Shown here piece after piece: positions 15,112 to 22,933 of a stretch of DNA of 34,759 bases. Below the pieces are notes generated by a model. It made no database searches, had not been told where the DNA came from, and saw only the letters and a program-made list of their open reading frames with translations. How positions within the stretch are numbered: position 1 is the first letter of the stretch; the number at the start of each line of letters is the position of its first letter. The stretch is from Thermoplasmatota archaeon (GTDB lineage Archaea; Thermoplasmatota; E2; DHVEG-1): assembly GCA_025457885.1 (NCBI GenBank), contig JALOTN010000025.1:1-34759 (forward strand), in the 5' to 3' direction. The translations under genes were made by a program, and so were the position numbers.

Positions 15112-16659
15112 CTATTCAGCTCCGAAGAATCCTCGGAGAATCGGATGCATCTCCATTGCTTGTTCTTTTGCAATCTGTTCATAGAGTTGAATCATGATAC
15201 CGACAGTAAGAAGTACTCCAGTACCACTGGCATTACCGACCGTACCTATGGCATCAGCACCTGCTGCTAAAGCACCGACCGCGGCACCACCGATAACTGT
15301 CACAACAGGGATATATCGTTCGAGGACCCGTCCTAACACCCGCGGATCCCGTCTGAAACCAGGCATAACCATCCCGGAGTTCTGAATCTGTTTAGCGACA
15401 TCAGTCGGTCCCATATTGGTGGTTTCAATCCAGAATTTCGCAAACAAAATGGATCCAAAAATCATTATTGCAAGGTAAATGATTGTTTTAATCGCAAACT
15501 GCCATGGCGCATGACCACCATACCCCCCACTAAGAATAGGTATCAACCAACTATTCACACCATTGAGATTTGAGAGATACCACGCTCCTCCCGCAGTCGG
15601 CATCGTAGAACCACCTGTGGTATCATACGCTCCTATCCACCATTGACCTCCAATCCCAGGTAATCCTTTGAGACCGGGATGCGTATAAAACAACAAGGCG
15701 AACATGTTAATATTTGCAAGCAAAGCAGACATTAAAATGACGGGAATGTTCGATGCGTAAATAAGCCGAATGGGGTATCGTCCTCGAGCACCACGCACTT
15801 TCGCATGTGCAAGAGGTAACTCAATTCTTGAGGATTCAGTAAATGCAACAATGAGAAATACGATAATTGTTCCTAGTACTGGTACGATTGCGTTTTGGAA
15901 CCCACCATGACCTATGAAGAGGTATTGGAATCCACCATCCACCAAATCTCCTAAGGTCATTTGGGATGCCATATAATACGTCCCAGGGATTGTTCCTGCA
16001 GGCGGGTTAGAGATGCTGAGTGGTTGAGATGATTGTGTGGGTAACCAGTTGAAGAGCCCTGTGAAAATAGACTGTGAAACACCAGCGGCAATGAATAAGG
16101 AGATACCTGAACCAATCCCCCATTTAGAAATCAGTTCATCCATAAGGAAGACAAGGTATGCTCCCATGAACAATTGTAAAATAATGATTAAGTCAGCACC
16201 AAGTCTCCCTCCGGCCAATCCTATTAAACCTTCAGAGGGACTTAGATAACCATATACCTGAGGGATGGCTTCGATGAAGATCATCGCGATGACAAGAACT
16301 TTCTGGCTGCCTTGGTAGATTGCCTTATCCTCTTTCTTTGTCAAATCCAGTTTTATGATCTTTGCACCAACGAAGAGCTGAAGAATAATCGAAGCTGTAA
16401 CAATAGGTCCGATACCAAGATGCATGATTGAACCAGAGGCACCAGCCATAATAGCTCGATAACTGGCAAACATGTCTAGAACAGTCCCGCTCACACCATA
16501 AATCATGATGTTGGTCAGGATGAAATAGAGTATCAGACACAGAACGGTCCAGAAGATCTTCGATCGGAAATTCACATGGACCTCTGGCTTTCGTACTGCG
16601 GGCCAGCGTTCGATAATTGGTTTTAACGCATATAACCGGCTCTTCTTCTCTTCTGCCAT
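15112..16659 (-). CDS. secY: SecY, protein translocase channel subunit
   Basis: Central pore of the SecYE-beta translocon in the cytoplasmic membrane. Ten hydrophobic helices can be traced; RWPAVRKPE lies in the cytosolic N-terminus, and the plug region (YGVSGTVLDMFASYRAI) and the cytosolic loop with ESSRIELPLAHAKVRGARGRYPIRLIY are conserved. At 515 residues it is longer than many archaeal SecY proteins, with extra sequence in external loops (near 210-235 and 345-375). It lies 11 bases downstream of the L15 gene and feeds into adkA. Confidence 0.97.
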   Translation of the reverse strand: MAEEKKSRLYALKPIIERWPAVRKPEVHVNFRSKIFWTVLCLILYFILTNIMIYGVSGTVLDMFASYRAIMAGASGSIMHLGIGPIVTASIILQLFVGAKIIKLDLTKKEDKAIYQGSQKVLVIAMIFIEAIPQVYGYLSPSEGLIGLAGGRLGADLIIILQLFMGAYLVFLMDELISKWGIGSGISLFIAAGVSQSIFTGLFNWLPTQSSQPLSISNPPAGTIPGTYYMASQMTLGDLVDGGFQYLFIGHGGFQNAIVPVLGTIIVFLIVAFTESSRIELPLAHAKVRGARGRYPIRLIYASNIPVILMSALLANINMFALLFYTHPGLKGLPGIGGQWWIGAYDTTGGSTMPTAGGAWYLSNLNGVNSWLIPILSGGYGGHAPWQFAIKTIIYLAIMIFGSILFAKFWIETTNMGPTDVAKQIQNSGMVMPGFRRDPRVLGRVLERYIPVVTVIGGAAVGALAAGADAIGTVGNASGTGVLLTVGIMIQLYEQIAKEQAMEMHPILRGFFGAE

Positions 16660-16670
16660 AGTAAAAACCC

Positions 16671-17066
16671 TTATTCTTCTATTTTTACTTCTCCGCCATG
16701 TTCAGAAATCTTATCAATTGCTTTCTGTGATGCGGATTTCACTTTTATTTTATATCCGTGTTCCACAAGTCCCCCGCCTAAAAGTTTGTCAAATCCTTCT
16801 TTGGAAAGATCGATTTCTTTCTTTCCATGGAACTTTTCATCCAGTTGACCGACGTTGATAATCCGGATTTCTTTGACAAGACTTAGGTCTCGTTTAAATC
16901 CATGGACACCAAAATGATCAGGCATGTATTTCAGCATGTACATATGTCTGTGTTTGTGAAGACCAGCGTTGCCTCTGCCACCCCGTAATCCTGAACCACG
17001 TCCACCTTTCTTTCCTTTCCCATGTGTCATGGATCCTCTGAATTTCTTCGTCTTTGTTCGTACCAT
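16671..17066 (-). CDS. rpl15: 50S ribosomal protein L15 (uL15)
   Basis: Large-subunit protein. The N-terminus MVRTKTKKFRG with the glycine- and basic-rich segment GKGKKGGRGSGLRGGRGNAGLHKHRH is typical of archaeal/eukaryotic L15 (L27a). The C-terminus is a small globular domain with EHGYKIKVKSASQKA. ATG at 17066 gives 131 residues; an upstream GTG at 17075 would add MID and is less likely. A TATA-like CTTAAAAAGTA lies ~30 bases upstream. It is the first gene of the secY cluster here; the L30/S5 genes that usually precede it are absent. Confidence 0.95.
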   Translation of the reverse strand: MVRTKTKKFRGSMTHGKGKKGGRGSGLRGGRGNAGLHKHRHMYMLKYMPDHFGVHGFKRDLSLVKEIRIINVGQLDEKFHGKKEIDLSKEGFDKLLGGGLVEHGYKIKVKSASQKAIDKISEHGGEVKIEE

Positions 17067-17266
17067 ATCTATCACGTTCTAATTTCTTCTTTGTACTTTT
17101 TAAGTCGAAAGCACATAAAGTACGGTATTATTATCTTTTCGGATATGTCGCAAACGGGAAACCGGACTGATGAATAAAGGTTTTGTGCTGTGTCTCACCA
17201 GTGTTTATCTCCCGTTTTCTATGATATTTTTAAGAGGGGCAATAGTCAAAGGGTTTTTAAAATATT

Positions 17267-17782
17267 CTAGTTTTTGTGTTTCTGAGGAAGCAAGTATTTA
17301 CTGTTTTTATCAAGGTCGATGAAGAAGTCAGCGACCTCTATGAGTTTATGGGAGGTGGTCCTTCCAAAGGCCATGACTTCAGTCCGGCAACCAAGGCTTT
17401 TTGCATGGTCTAAGAGGTCTGAGAAATCACCATCACCGCTTATTAAAACAATCGTATCAAGTTTTGGTGCTAGACGCATCACGTCCATGGCGATGCCTAC
17501 GTCCCAGTCTCCTTTCTTTGCACCACCGTAGAAGATTTGAAGGTCCTTTGATTGTACTTCAAATCCGATTTCTTCAAGCACGCTGTAGAAGGTTTGTTCA
17601 TCTTTGACGTCTGCCTTGATGACATAAGCGATGGCTCGGACGAGTTGGCGGTCTGCGATTGCTTCTTTTAAGAGTGTTTTAAAATTTACTTTTTTGTTAT
17701 AGAGGTTTTTTGCAGAGTAGTACATGTTTTGTACATCGACGAAAATACCGATTCTTTGGTCTTTATTTCTTCCTTGTGACAT
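17267..17782 (-). CDS. NYN-domain protein (LabA/DUF88-like), putative RNase
   Basis: PIN-like nuclease fold of the NYN/LabA group. Acidic residues of the predicted metal site are present: Asp16 in IFVDVQNM, Asp92 and Asp94 with Asp100 in DWDVGIAMD, and the ISGDGDFSDLL motif (Asp117, Asp119, Asp122). Length 171 covers the whole domain with no extra C-terminal RNA-binding part. Relatives are thought to cut RNA; the substrate here is unknown. It is monocistronic, with about 200 bases to L15 downstream and 87 to the METTL5-like gene upstream. Confidence 0.9.
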   Translation of the reverse strand: MSQGRNKDQRIGIFVDVQNMYYSAKNLYNKKVNFKTLLKEAIADRQLVRAIAYVIKADVKDEQTFYSVLEEIGFEVQSKDLQIFYGGAKKGDWDVGIAMDVMRLAPKLDTIVLISGDGDFSDLLDHAKSLGCRTEVMAFGRTTSHKLIEVADFFIDLDKNSKYLLPQKHKN

Positions 17783-17869
17783 AGAAAATCACATTGTTTT
17801 TATTCATGCGTGGTACTCGGTTGGAAGTTATATTCATTTTGGTCGCAATGAGTCTTTTTTTAGGAGGTA

Positions 17870-18478
17870 TCATTTGTGTGTCAGAATCCGTAGGAGGCTC
17901 ACCTTGTAGTTCACGACTTGCTTGTAATGGAAATCAAAGATCCATTTGATTGGAAAATCATAGTCTTTTTGCAGCGTGATTTCTCCATGTAATGCGGTGA
18001 CCATTTTTTCCATGAACGGAACGGTTTTTTTCAGATGGAATGAATACAGGACTGATGCGATTTCAAATCCTTTTTCGATGAATTTCCTGTCCGCTTTCAG
18101 GTTTGCTTTTTGTGCTCCAAAGGGAGGGTTCATCAGCACGGTGTCACATGTTGTTTGAACGGAGGTGATTTCTTGGGTATAAAACTCGATAGAACGTTTG
18201 TGTAATACTGCTTCTTCTTGTGCGATTGCAATGACATTTTGGTCAATGTCGTACCCCTGGACTTTTTTGGCTCCCATGAGATATGCTCCTGTCGCAAGAA
18301 TCCCGGTGCCACATCCAAGGTCCACTACGATTTTATCCTGGATATCTCCGCAGCTGTACGCCGTGTAAATCATGTCTGCTGCGATGGTCGCTGGGGTCGT
18401 ATATTGCTCAAGGTGCGGAACAGGGTTGGTTGGTTTTGGGAGTTGTTGGAGGATGATTTCCAACTGTCGTTGTTTCAT
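17870..18478 (-). CDS. METTL5-like N6-adenine rRNA methyltransferase
   Basis: Class I SAM methyltransferase. LEQYTTPA at 23-30 and DLGCGTG at 53-59 bind SAM and are typical of METTL5. NPPFGAQ at 117-123 is the NPPF catalytic motif of N6-adenine methyltransferases, followed by the FIEKGFEIASVLYSFH helix found in this family. Eukaryotic METTL5 makes one m6A in 18S rRNA and needs TRMT112. An archaeal counterpart acting on 16S rRNA is inference. A Trm112-type gene is present 11 kb away. ATG at 18478 lies ~30 bases after a TATA-like element at 18506-18514, so the mRNA has little leader. Confidence 0.88.
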   Translation of the reverse strand: MKQRQLEIILQQLPKPTNPVPHLEQYTTPATIAADMIYTAYSCGDIQDKIVVDLGCGTGILATGAYLMGAKKVQGYDIDQNVIAIAQEEAVLHKRSIEFYTQEITSVQTTCDTVLMNPPFGAQKANLKADRKFIEKGFEIASVLYSFHLKKTVPFMEKMVTALHGEITLQKDYDFPIKWIFDFHYKQVVNYKVSLLRILTHK

Positions 18479-18563
18479 AATGCAGGAGGGAAAAGTGGTT
18501 TGTTTACATATAGTTTTTTATCCAAAAATTTTATTTGCTCATGGTGGTTCTAGGGTGTCCTCC

Positions 18564-18635
18564 GGGCTCGTAGATCAGCGGAAGATCGCCCCCTTGGCAT
18601 GGGGGAGGCCTCGGGTTCAAATCCCGACGAGTCCA
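18564..18635 (+). tRNA. tRNA-Ala (anticodon GGC)
   Basis: The acceptor stem GGGCTCG pairs with CGAGTCC, with a G3-U70 pair, the tRNA-Ala identity element. The anticodon stem is CCCCC/GGGGG with loop TTGGCAT, giving anticodon GGC. The T-arm has GGTTCAAATC and the discriminator is A. It is 72 bases, with no intron and no encoded CCA. Confidence 0.97.
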
Positions 18636-18649
18636 TTTTTTGTTTTTTT
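18636..18649 (+). terminator. T-run terminator after tRNA-Ala
   Basis: Six T, one G, then seven T directly after the tRNA 3' end; oligo-T is sufficient for archaeal RNA polymerase termination. Confidence 0.6.
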
Positions 18650-18825
18650 CTATTTATCCTCTTTTTCTTCTGGGGGATTCTATCTTTTTTTGTGGAAAAT
18701 CTTGGTGAGATTAATCAAAAAAGAATATTTTAATGTATAATTTTAATATTTTTATTGAAATACAAAAAGTATAAATATGAGAGAAGCTGTTGGTGGGGTA
18801 ACATATATAAAAAGGTTTTAGTCGA

Positions 18826-19347
18826 ATGATTCGGACAAAAGTCATCAACGATTCAACCGATTTGGTCTCTATCATCAGAGCATTTGATTCCCCCACAAAA
18901 AAAGAAGTTTTTATGGAGATTTCAAAAGACTGGATACCATGCAGCATGATCCTTGACAAATTTGGTGAAGATGGGCAAGAAGCCTTGGAATTCTTTGATA
19001 AAATGAAGCTTGCAGAGACCAAATGGACCACCCCTGAGGAAGGCGTTGATGGAAAACCACAGAAGATGTACCGCTCATTCTACTCTCTTTTCAACATCAA
19101 CATCTCTTGTCCTGTCAATGAGATAAGTGAGATTTTTAATGTCTCTTCTCTCAATGATAATCAATTCAAGAAACTTGAGGATGACATTCATGAGTTTATC
19201 GGGGACACGGGGACGTTTGCAAATAAGGTCTCCGAGAGATTCGGTATCTCCAACACTGCATTAAAAGCATTAGTGAAACGATCGAATAAGTTTCAATACA
19301 CCGGGTTAAAGATCACTCGGACACAACCAAGTCCAGAGAGCACCTAA
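18826..19347 (+). CDS. Winged-helix (ArsR-like) transcription regulator
   Basis: 173 residues. Residues ~13-68 form a winged-helix domain: DSPTKKEVFMEISKDW, then a short helix pair with MILDKFGEDGQEALEFFDKMKL as recognition region and ETKW leading into the wing. The C-terminal part (~125-165) has a second helix-turn-helix-like pattern, TFANKVSERFGISNTALKALVKRS. The general build fits euryarchaeal ArsR-like regulators; I cannot name a target. Two TATA-like elements lie upstream (18769-18777 and ~18804-18812); the first gives a leader of about 27 bases. T9 at 19348 follows the stop. It stands alone between tRNA-Ala and carS. Confidence 0.75.
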   Translation: MIRTKVINDSTDLVSIIRAFDSPTKKEVFMEISKDWIPCSMILDKFGEDGQEALEFFDKMKLAETKWTTPEEGVDGKPQKMYRSFYSLFNINISCPVNEISEIFNVSSLNDNQFKKLEDDIHEFIGDTGTFANKVSERFGISNTALKALVKRSNKFQYTGLKITRTQPSPEST

Positions 19348-19356
19348 TTTTTTTTT
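19348..19356 (+). terminator. T-run terminator directly after the regulator gene
   Basis: Nine T begin at the base after the TAA stop codon. The carS promoter follows within ten bases. Confidence 0.55.
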
Positions 19357-19363
19357 CACAAGC

Positions 19364-19371
19364 ATTTTAAG
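19364..19371 (+). promoter_or_regulatory. TATA box of carS, leaderless
   Basis: ATTTTAAG is centred 27 bases before ATG at 19394, which predicts an mRNA starting on the start codon. Confidence 0.5.
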
Positions 19372-19393
19372 TGATTGTATTATTTCAGCTGTA

Positions 19394-19999
19394 ATGGATT
19401 TCCTTATCGTAATTCAAGCTTTCTGGATTGTTATCCCAATCTATGTGGCGAATGCTAGTGCGGTCATTGTTGGTGGAGGTACCCCGATTGATTTTGGGAA
19501 GAAATGGAGGGATGGTCGTCGGATCCTTGGTGATGGTAAAACCTGGAGGGGGCTCTTTTCGGGTACTTTTTTAGGGATGACCGCGGGTTTTGGTCTTACA
19601 GTTGCAGCCACTTATCTTTCCTCAAGTGAATATGCTTTTCTTGAATTGACTAACTTCGAAGGATTTCCCTTCATGATAGTGATTTTATTCTCTTTGTGCT
19701 TTGGGGCGTTGCTTGGGGATGTTGTGGAAAGCTTCTTTAAACGACGGATTGGAAAAGACCGAGGGCAGGATTGGATCCCCTTTGACCAGCTTGATTTTAT
19801 TGTAGGGGCGCTCCTTTTTAGTTTCCTGATAAGTGAGATTCTCTCTGTGGTGAGTTTCACAGATTCCCAGTGGTTCTTCGGTTCTCTTTCCTTTTGGCAT
19901 ATCCTGGTTCTTTTGATTGTCACCCCGTTTATTCATATCACTGCGAACGTTCTTTTTCGAAAAATAAAAAACAAACGGGGAAAAGTTACGAAGGTCTGA
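19394..19999 (+). CDS. carS: CDP-archaeol synthase
   Basis: Transfers CMP from CTP to digeranylgeranylglyceryl phosphate, making the CDP-activated precursor of archaeal polar lipids. It is an integral membrane enzyme with about five helices. Family motifs include IYVANASAVIVGGGTPIDFGKKWRDGRRILGDGKTWRGLFSG near residues 16-57 and GDVVESFFKRRIGKDRGQDWIPFDQLDFIVGA near 107-139, with the acidic residues used for metal and CTP. Length 201 is normal. It is transcribed alone from a leaderless promoter and ends 9 bases from the convergent acyl-CoA synthetase gene. Confidence 0.95.
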   Translation: MDFLIVIQAFWIVIPIYVANASAVIVGGGTPIDFGKKWRDGRRILGDGKTWRGLFSGTFLGMTAGFGLTVAATYLSSSEYAFLELTNFEGFPFMIVILFSLCFGALLGDVVESFFKRRIGKDRGQDWIPFDQLDFIVGALLFSFLISEILSVVSFTDSQWFFGSLSFWHILVLLIVTPFIHITANVLFRKIKNKRGKVTKV

Positions 20000-20008
20000 C
20001 GGGGCCGG

Positions 20009-21433
20009 TTAGAGTTTTTTTTCTCTTTTTAGTCGTTCGCCTTCCAATGATAGTGCAAGCATCGCTCGGGCGGCTCTCCAGGAGGACGGGTAGATGGGTA
20101 CTCCGACTGCTTTTAGGTCTAAGACTAGGTCTTCGAATTCTTTTCCGCCGACCCAGCAACCAAGGATTGGTTTTTCATATTCGTGGTGAAGCTTCTGTTG
20201 ATGAACCATTTTCAAAATAGCTCCTGCGTATTCTCGAGGTCTGGCGTACCCGGCATGAACTGATGCGACGATGATTCCGTCGATGTTCTCATCTTCAAGT
20301 AATGCTCGGGTGGAGGCCCAATATCGATAGAACCCTGCGTCTGCGACGAGATCGACAGGGTTATTTGGTTTGACGAGGCCTGGGACGATTTTTTCTATTT
20401 TCTTAAAGGTTGTCTCTGAGAGTTTCGGTACTGTCAGACCGTTTGCCTCACAGGCATCGGTGAGAAGGATCCCCAGTCCACCACCATTGGTGATGATGCC
20501 GATACGGTTCCCTTTAGCGGCTGGTTGTCCCGCAAGGGCTCGGGCCATGTCGAAGAGTTCGACAAGATCTCGGCATCGGATTCCCCCTGCTTGTTTGATG
20601 GCTGCGCTGTATAATTCGTCGCTACCTGCCATCGAGCCGGTATGGGATGCAGTGGCTCGTGCCCCTGCAGCGCTGCGGCCTGCTTTGACGACGAGGATGG
20701 GTTTGTCACAGGCTTTGATGCTGTTCATGAAGTCTCGTCCATGACGGATACCTTCGATGTAAAGCCCGATGACCTTGGTCTGGGGGTCTTGGCTGAAGTA
20801 ATCGACGAGGTCATCATCATCGATATCGAGTTTGTTTCCTACGCCGATGATTTTTGACAGGCCGACGAACTCGTTATTCGCAAGATAAATCATCCCCATA
20901 CCTAATGCCCCACTCTGGCTGATGAGTGCTAGGTTTCCCTGCCTGGGCATGCCAAAGACGAAGGAGACATCAAGGTTTTCTGAGGCGTTCTTGTATCCCA
21001 TGGTGTTGGGTCCAAGGATTCGTATCCCGGTCCCTGCGACAAGTTTTTTTATCTGCTCTTCACCGGCATGGTTTCCAATCTCACTAAAGCCAGAGGAGAT
21101 GATGATAACCCATTTGACTTTTTTTTTCACACAATCTGTGATAATCTGTGCAACGAGTGGTTCTGGAACGGCTATCATGACCAGGTCAACGGAGCCAGGT
21201 ATATCGGTGAGGTTTTTGTAGCATTTTAATCCAAGGATTTCCTCTTCGTTTGGGTTCACAGGATACAGTTTGCAGGAGTAATCGGAGATGAGGATGTTTT
21301 TAAGGGACGCATGTCCGATTTTTGTTGGGTTTTTAGATGCGCCGACGACAGCAATGCTTTTTGGTTTGAAAAACGTCTCAAGGGATTGATTCATTGGTTC
21401 TTCCTCTCTTTTTGATTTCTTTTTTTCTGACAT
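20009..21433 (-). CDS. ADP-forming acetate/acyl-CoA ligase, alpha subunit
   Basis: NDP-forming acyl-CoA synthetase of the succinyl-CoA ligase-like superfamily: acyl-CoA + ADP + Pi to acid + ATP + CoA, a substrate-level ATP step in archaeal fermentation. The CoA-binding domain begins at ~20 (KSIAVVGASKNPTKIG). The ligase domains follow (LALISQSGALG, IGLYIEGIRHGRDF) with ASHTGSMAGSDELY, whose His264 is the phosphorylated residue of the family. The beta (ATP-grasp) chain is not fused and is not in the window, so it must be encoded elsewhere. ATG at 21433 is used; ATG at 21394 (MNQSLETFF) would remove a charged tail. Substrate specificity cannot be read. Confidence 0.9.
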   Translation of the reverse strand: MSEKKKSKREEEPMNQSLETFFKPKSIAVVGASKNPTKIGHASLKNILISDYSCKLYPVNPNEEEILGLKCYKNLTDIPGSVDLVMIAVPEPLVAQIITDCVKKKVKWVIIISSGFSEIGNHAGEEQIKKLVAGTGIRILGPNTMGYKNASENLDVSFVFGMPRQGNLALISQSGALGMGMIYLANNEFVGLSKIIGVGNKLDIDDDDLVDYFSQDPQTKVIGLYIEGIRHGRDFMNSIKACDKPILVVKAGRSAAGARATASHTGSMAGSDELYSAAIKQAGGIRCRDLVELFDMARALAGQPAAKGNRIGIITNGGGLGILLTDACEANGLTVPKLSETTFKKIEKIVPGLVKPNNPVDLVADAGFYRYWASTRALLEDENIDGIIVASVHAGYARPREYAGAILKMVHQQKLHHEYEKPILGCWVGGKEFEDLVLDLKAVGVPIYPSSWRAARAMLALSLEGERLKREKKL

Positions 21434-21490
21434 TTCGTTTTGTTTACTTAAAGATACTGGAAGATATAATATATCTTATTAAATATCTTT

Positions 21491-22006
21491 TTATATATAT
21501 CTATTCATGATTTGGATGATCTCCGCACTCGAAGACGCTAACCGATACTCCTCCAAAGGTTCCTTATTTAACTCAATGAACCGATGACCCCATGTATAAA
21601 TCCCAAGAATCATCGTCGCCTGTTCCACCTCACCAAGAATATACAACGCTGCTGCGAACGCCTCAAGCGTACTCAGTTGAGACGGCTTCCCATAATTCAC
21701 AGGATTCGCTGCCAGCAAAAACGGCAATGCCCGAGGTAACATCCGACATTCCAACGACTGAAACGTCTGCTCCGCCGTCTTCCACGAACAATCCAACGCC
21801 ACCAACCCATAACGACAAGAAGCGATCCGATCCTCGCAAGAAACGCTTTTCTCTGCAAACGGATCAAGGAGGATCGCATGAGACGGCAAACCTCTCGTAT
21901 TTTTTTGGAGACGCGCATACCCAAACCGATGCAACTTCTTCGCCGTACACTTCCGCGGGTCATCCTGATTCGCATGATACACAATTAACGGCACCATCTT
22001 TTTCAT
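21491..22006 (-). CDS. tsr3: Tsr3-type rRNA 3-amino-3-carboxypropyltransferase
   Basis: Tsr3/DUF367 family: transfers the aminocarboxypropyl group of SAM to a small-subunit rRNA (m1-)pseudouridine. Signatures are ALDCSWK, RMLPRALPFLLAANPVNYGKPSQLSTLEAFAAALYILG and the C-terminal WGHRFIELNKEPLEEYR. At 171 residues it is the compact archaeal form. Its ATG overlaps the taw2 stop by four bases (ATGA at 22003-22006), so translation is coupled. ATG three codons later is an alternative start. Confidence 0.93.
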   Translation of the reverse strand: MKKMVPLIVYHANQDDPRKCTAKKLHRFGYARLQKNTRGLPSHAILLDPFAEKSVSCEDRIASCRYGLVALDCSWKTAEQTFQSLECRMLPRALPFLLAANPVNYGKPSQLSTLEAFAAALYILGEVEQATMILGIYTWGHRFIELNKEPLEEYRLASSSAEIIQIMNRYI

Positions 22007-22845
22007 TGCGTAATCCTCACATCAAGAACCACATGATGAATCCTAGGAGCATACGATTTGATCTTCTCAACCGTTATCAACTCGACCTGACGATCATACT
22101 CTGTAGCGACACATTCGATATGGGAAAGTGGTTGACGAGGAATATCCTCAACAGGAACCAGCTCATGATAATGGAGCACCCCAACCATATTTTTCAGACA
22201 CTGCAACGCAACCGGCAAGAACTCCCACGGATCATGTAAATATCCAAGAATCACTCGAGACGCACATCCCTTAGGAGCAACCAAGCGGTTATCCCCAAAA
22301 CAAGGTTCGACAAGATGACCAACCCGATTCAAAACAACATTTCTACATAAATACTCATACGCAATCGGATTGATTTCACAAGCAAACACCTTCTTCGGCT
22401 TACTGTACACCGCGATCGGAAGAGAAAAATACCCAATACCAGCAAACAAATCAACCACGATGTCATCCGGAGAAGCAACCGATGCCATCCGACGACGCTC
22501 CCCCATGTTCCCTGATGAAAACATAATCCGCTGAGGATCAATCATGAAACGAATCCCATTTTCTACATGGATTGTTTCCGTTTGAGACGACCCATACATA
22601 ACCTCAACAACCGGCTCGCGAAAGACCCCTGAGATTCCCCCTAGATCATTTAAAACACTCGCTACCTCAAGCACCTCCGCGTAAACCTTTCCAACAATCT
22701 CCTTATATGCGTGCAACTCTCTAGGTAATTTCATCGTCACAACCGAGCCGATTTTCTCCCATTTGTCCGGAAGAAGGCTCAGCAACTCAGACGGAAGAAA
22801 CGTCGAAGTTGTTTTTTTGATCAGCTCATAGGGTGTCTGTACCAT
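22003..22845 (-). CDS. taw2: Taw2/TYW2-like tRNA aminocarboxypropyltransferase (Trm5 fold)
   Basis: Class I SAM enzyme of the Trm5/TYW2 group. The N-terminal domain is followed by MFSSGNMGERRRMA, the SAM motif VVDLFAGIGYFSLPIA, FACEINPIAYEYLCRNVVLN and RVILGYLHDPWEFLP, then GVLHYHE. The GY-type motif where Trm5 has N-L-P, plus HYHE, favours Taw2, which attaches an aminocarboxypropyl group during wyosine synthesis at G37, over the m1G methyltransferase Trm5. ATG at 22845 is chosen because a TATA box at 22871-22877 places transcription start within a few bases; TTG at 22851 is less likely. Taw1 and Taw3 are not in the window. Some doubt between Taw2 and Trm5-like remains. Confidence 0.87.
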   Translation of the reverse strand: MVQTPYELIKKTTSTFLPSELLSLLPDKWEKIGSVVTMKLPRELHAYKEIVGKVYAEVLEVASVLNDLGGISGVFREPVVEVMYGSSQTETIHVENGIRFMIDPQRIMFSSGNMGERRRMASVASPDDIVVDLFAGIGYFSLPIAVYSKPKKVFACEINPIAYEYLCRNVVLNRVGHLVEPCFGDNRLVAPKGCASRVILGYLHDPWEFLPVALQCLKNMVGVLHYHELVPVEDIPRQPLSHIECVATEYDRQVELITVEKIKSYAPRIHHVVLDVRITQ

Positions 22846-22870
22846 CGTCAACTCCCAATTCGTCCAGCCC

Positions 22871-22877
22871 TATAAAA
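22871..22877 (-). promoter_or_regulatory. TATA box in the taw2/XPD divergent region
   Basis: On the minus strand TTTTATA is centred ~29 bases before the taw2 ATG, predicting a leaderless taw2-tsr3 mRNA. Read on the plus strand as TATAAAA it could also serve the XPD gene, leaving a ~34-base leader without a Shine-Dalgarno site. The region between the genes is only 88 bases. Confidence 0.5.
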
Positions 22878-22933
22878 CATCATCCCTCGAAATCCAACAA
22901 CTCTATTTACTCAACACTGCATTCACCGACTGG

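Noticed and set aside
18804..18812. TATATAAA as the main promoter of the winged-helix regulator
   Set aside because: It is only ~18-22 bases before the ATG, too close for a start at or before it; the element at 18769-18777 fits better.
21592..22239. 215-codon open frame on the plus strand
   Set aside because: It is antisense to tsr3 and the end of taw2, both with clear family motifs; composition reflects the A/C-rich strand and no promoter or start signal fits.
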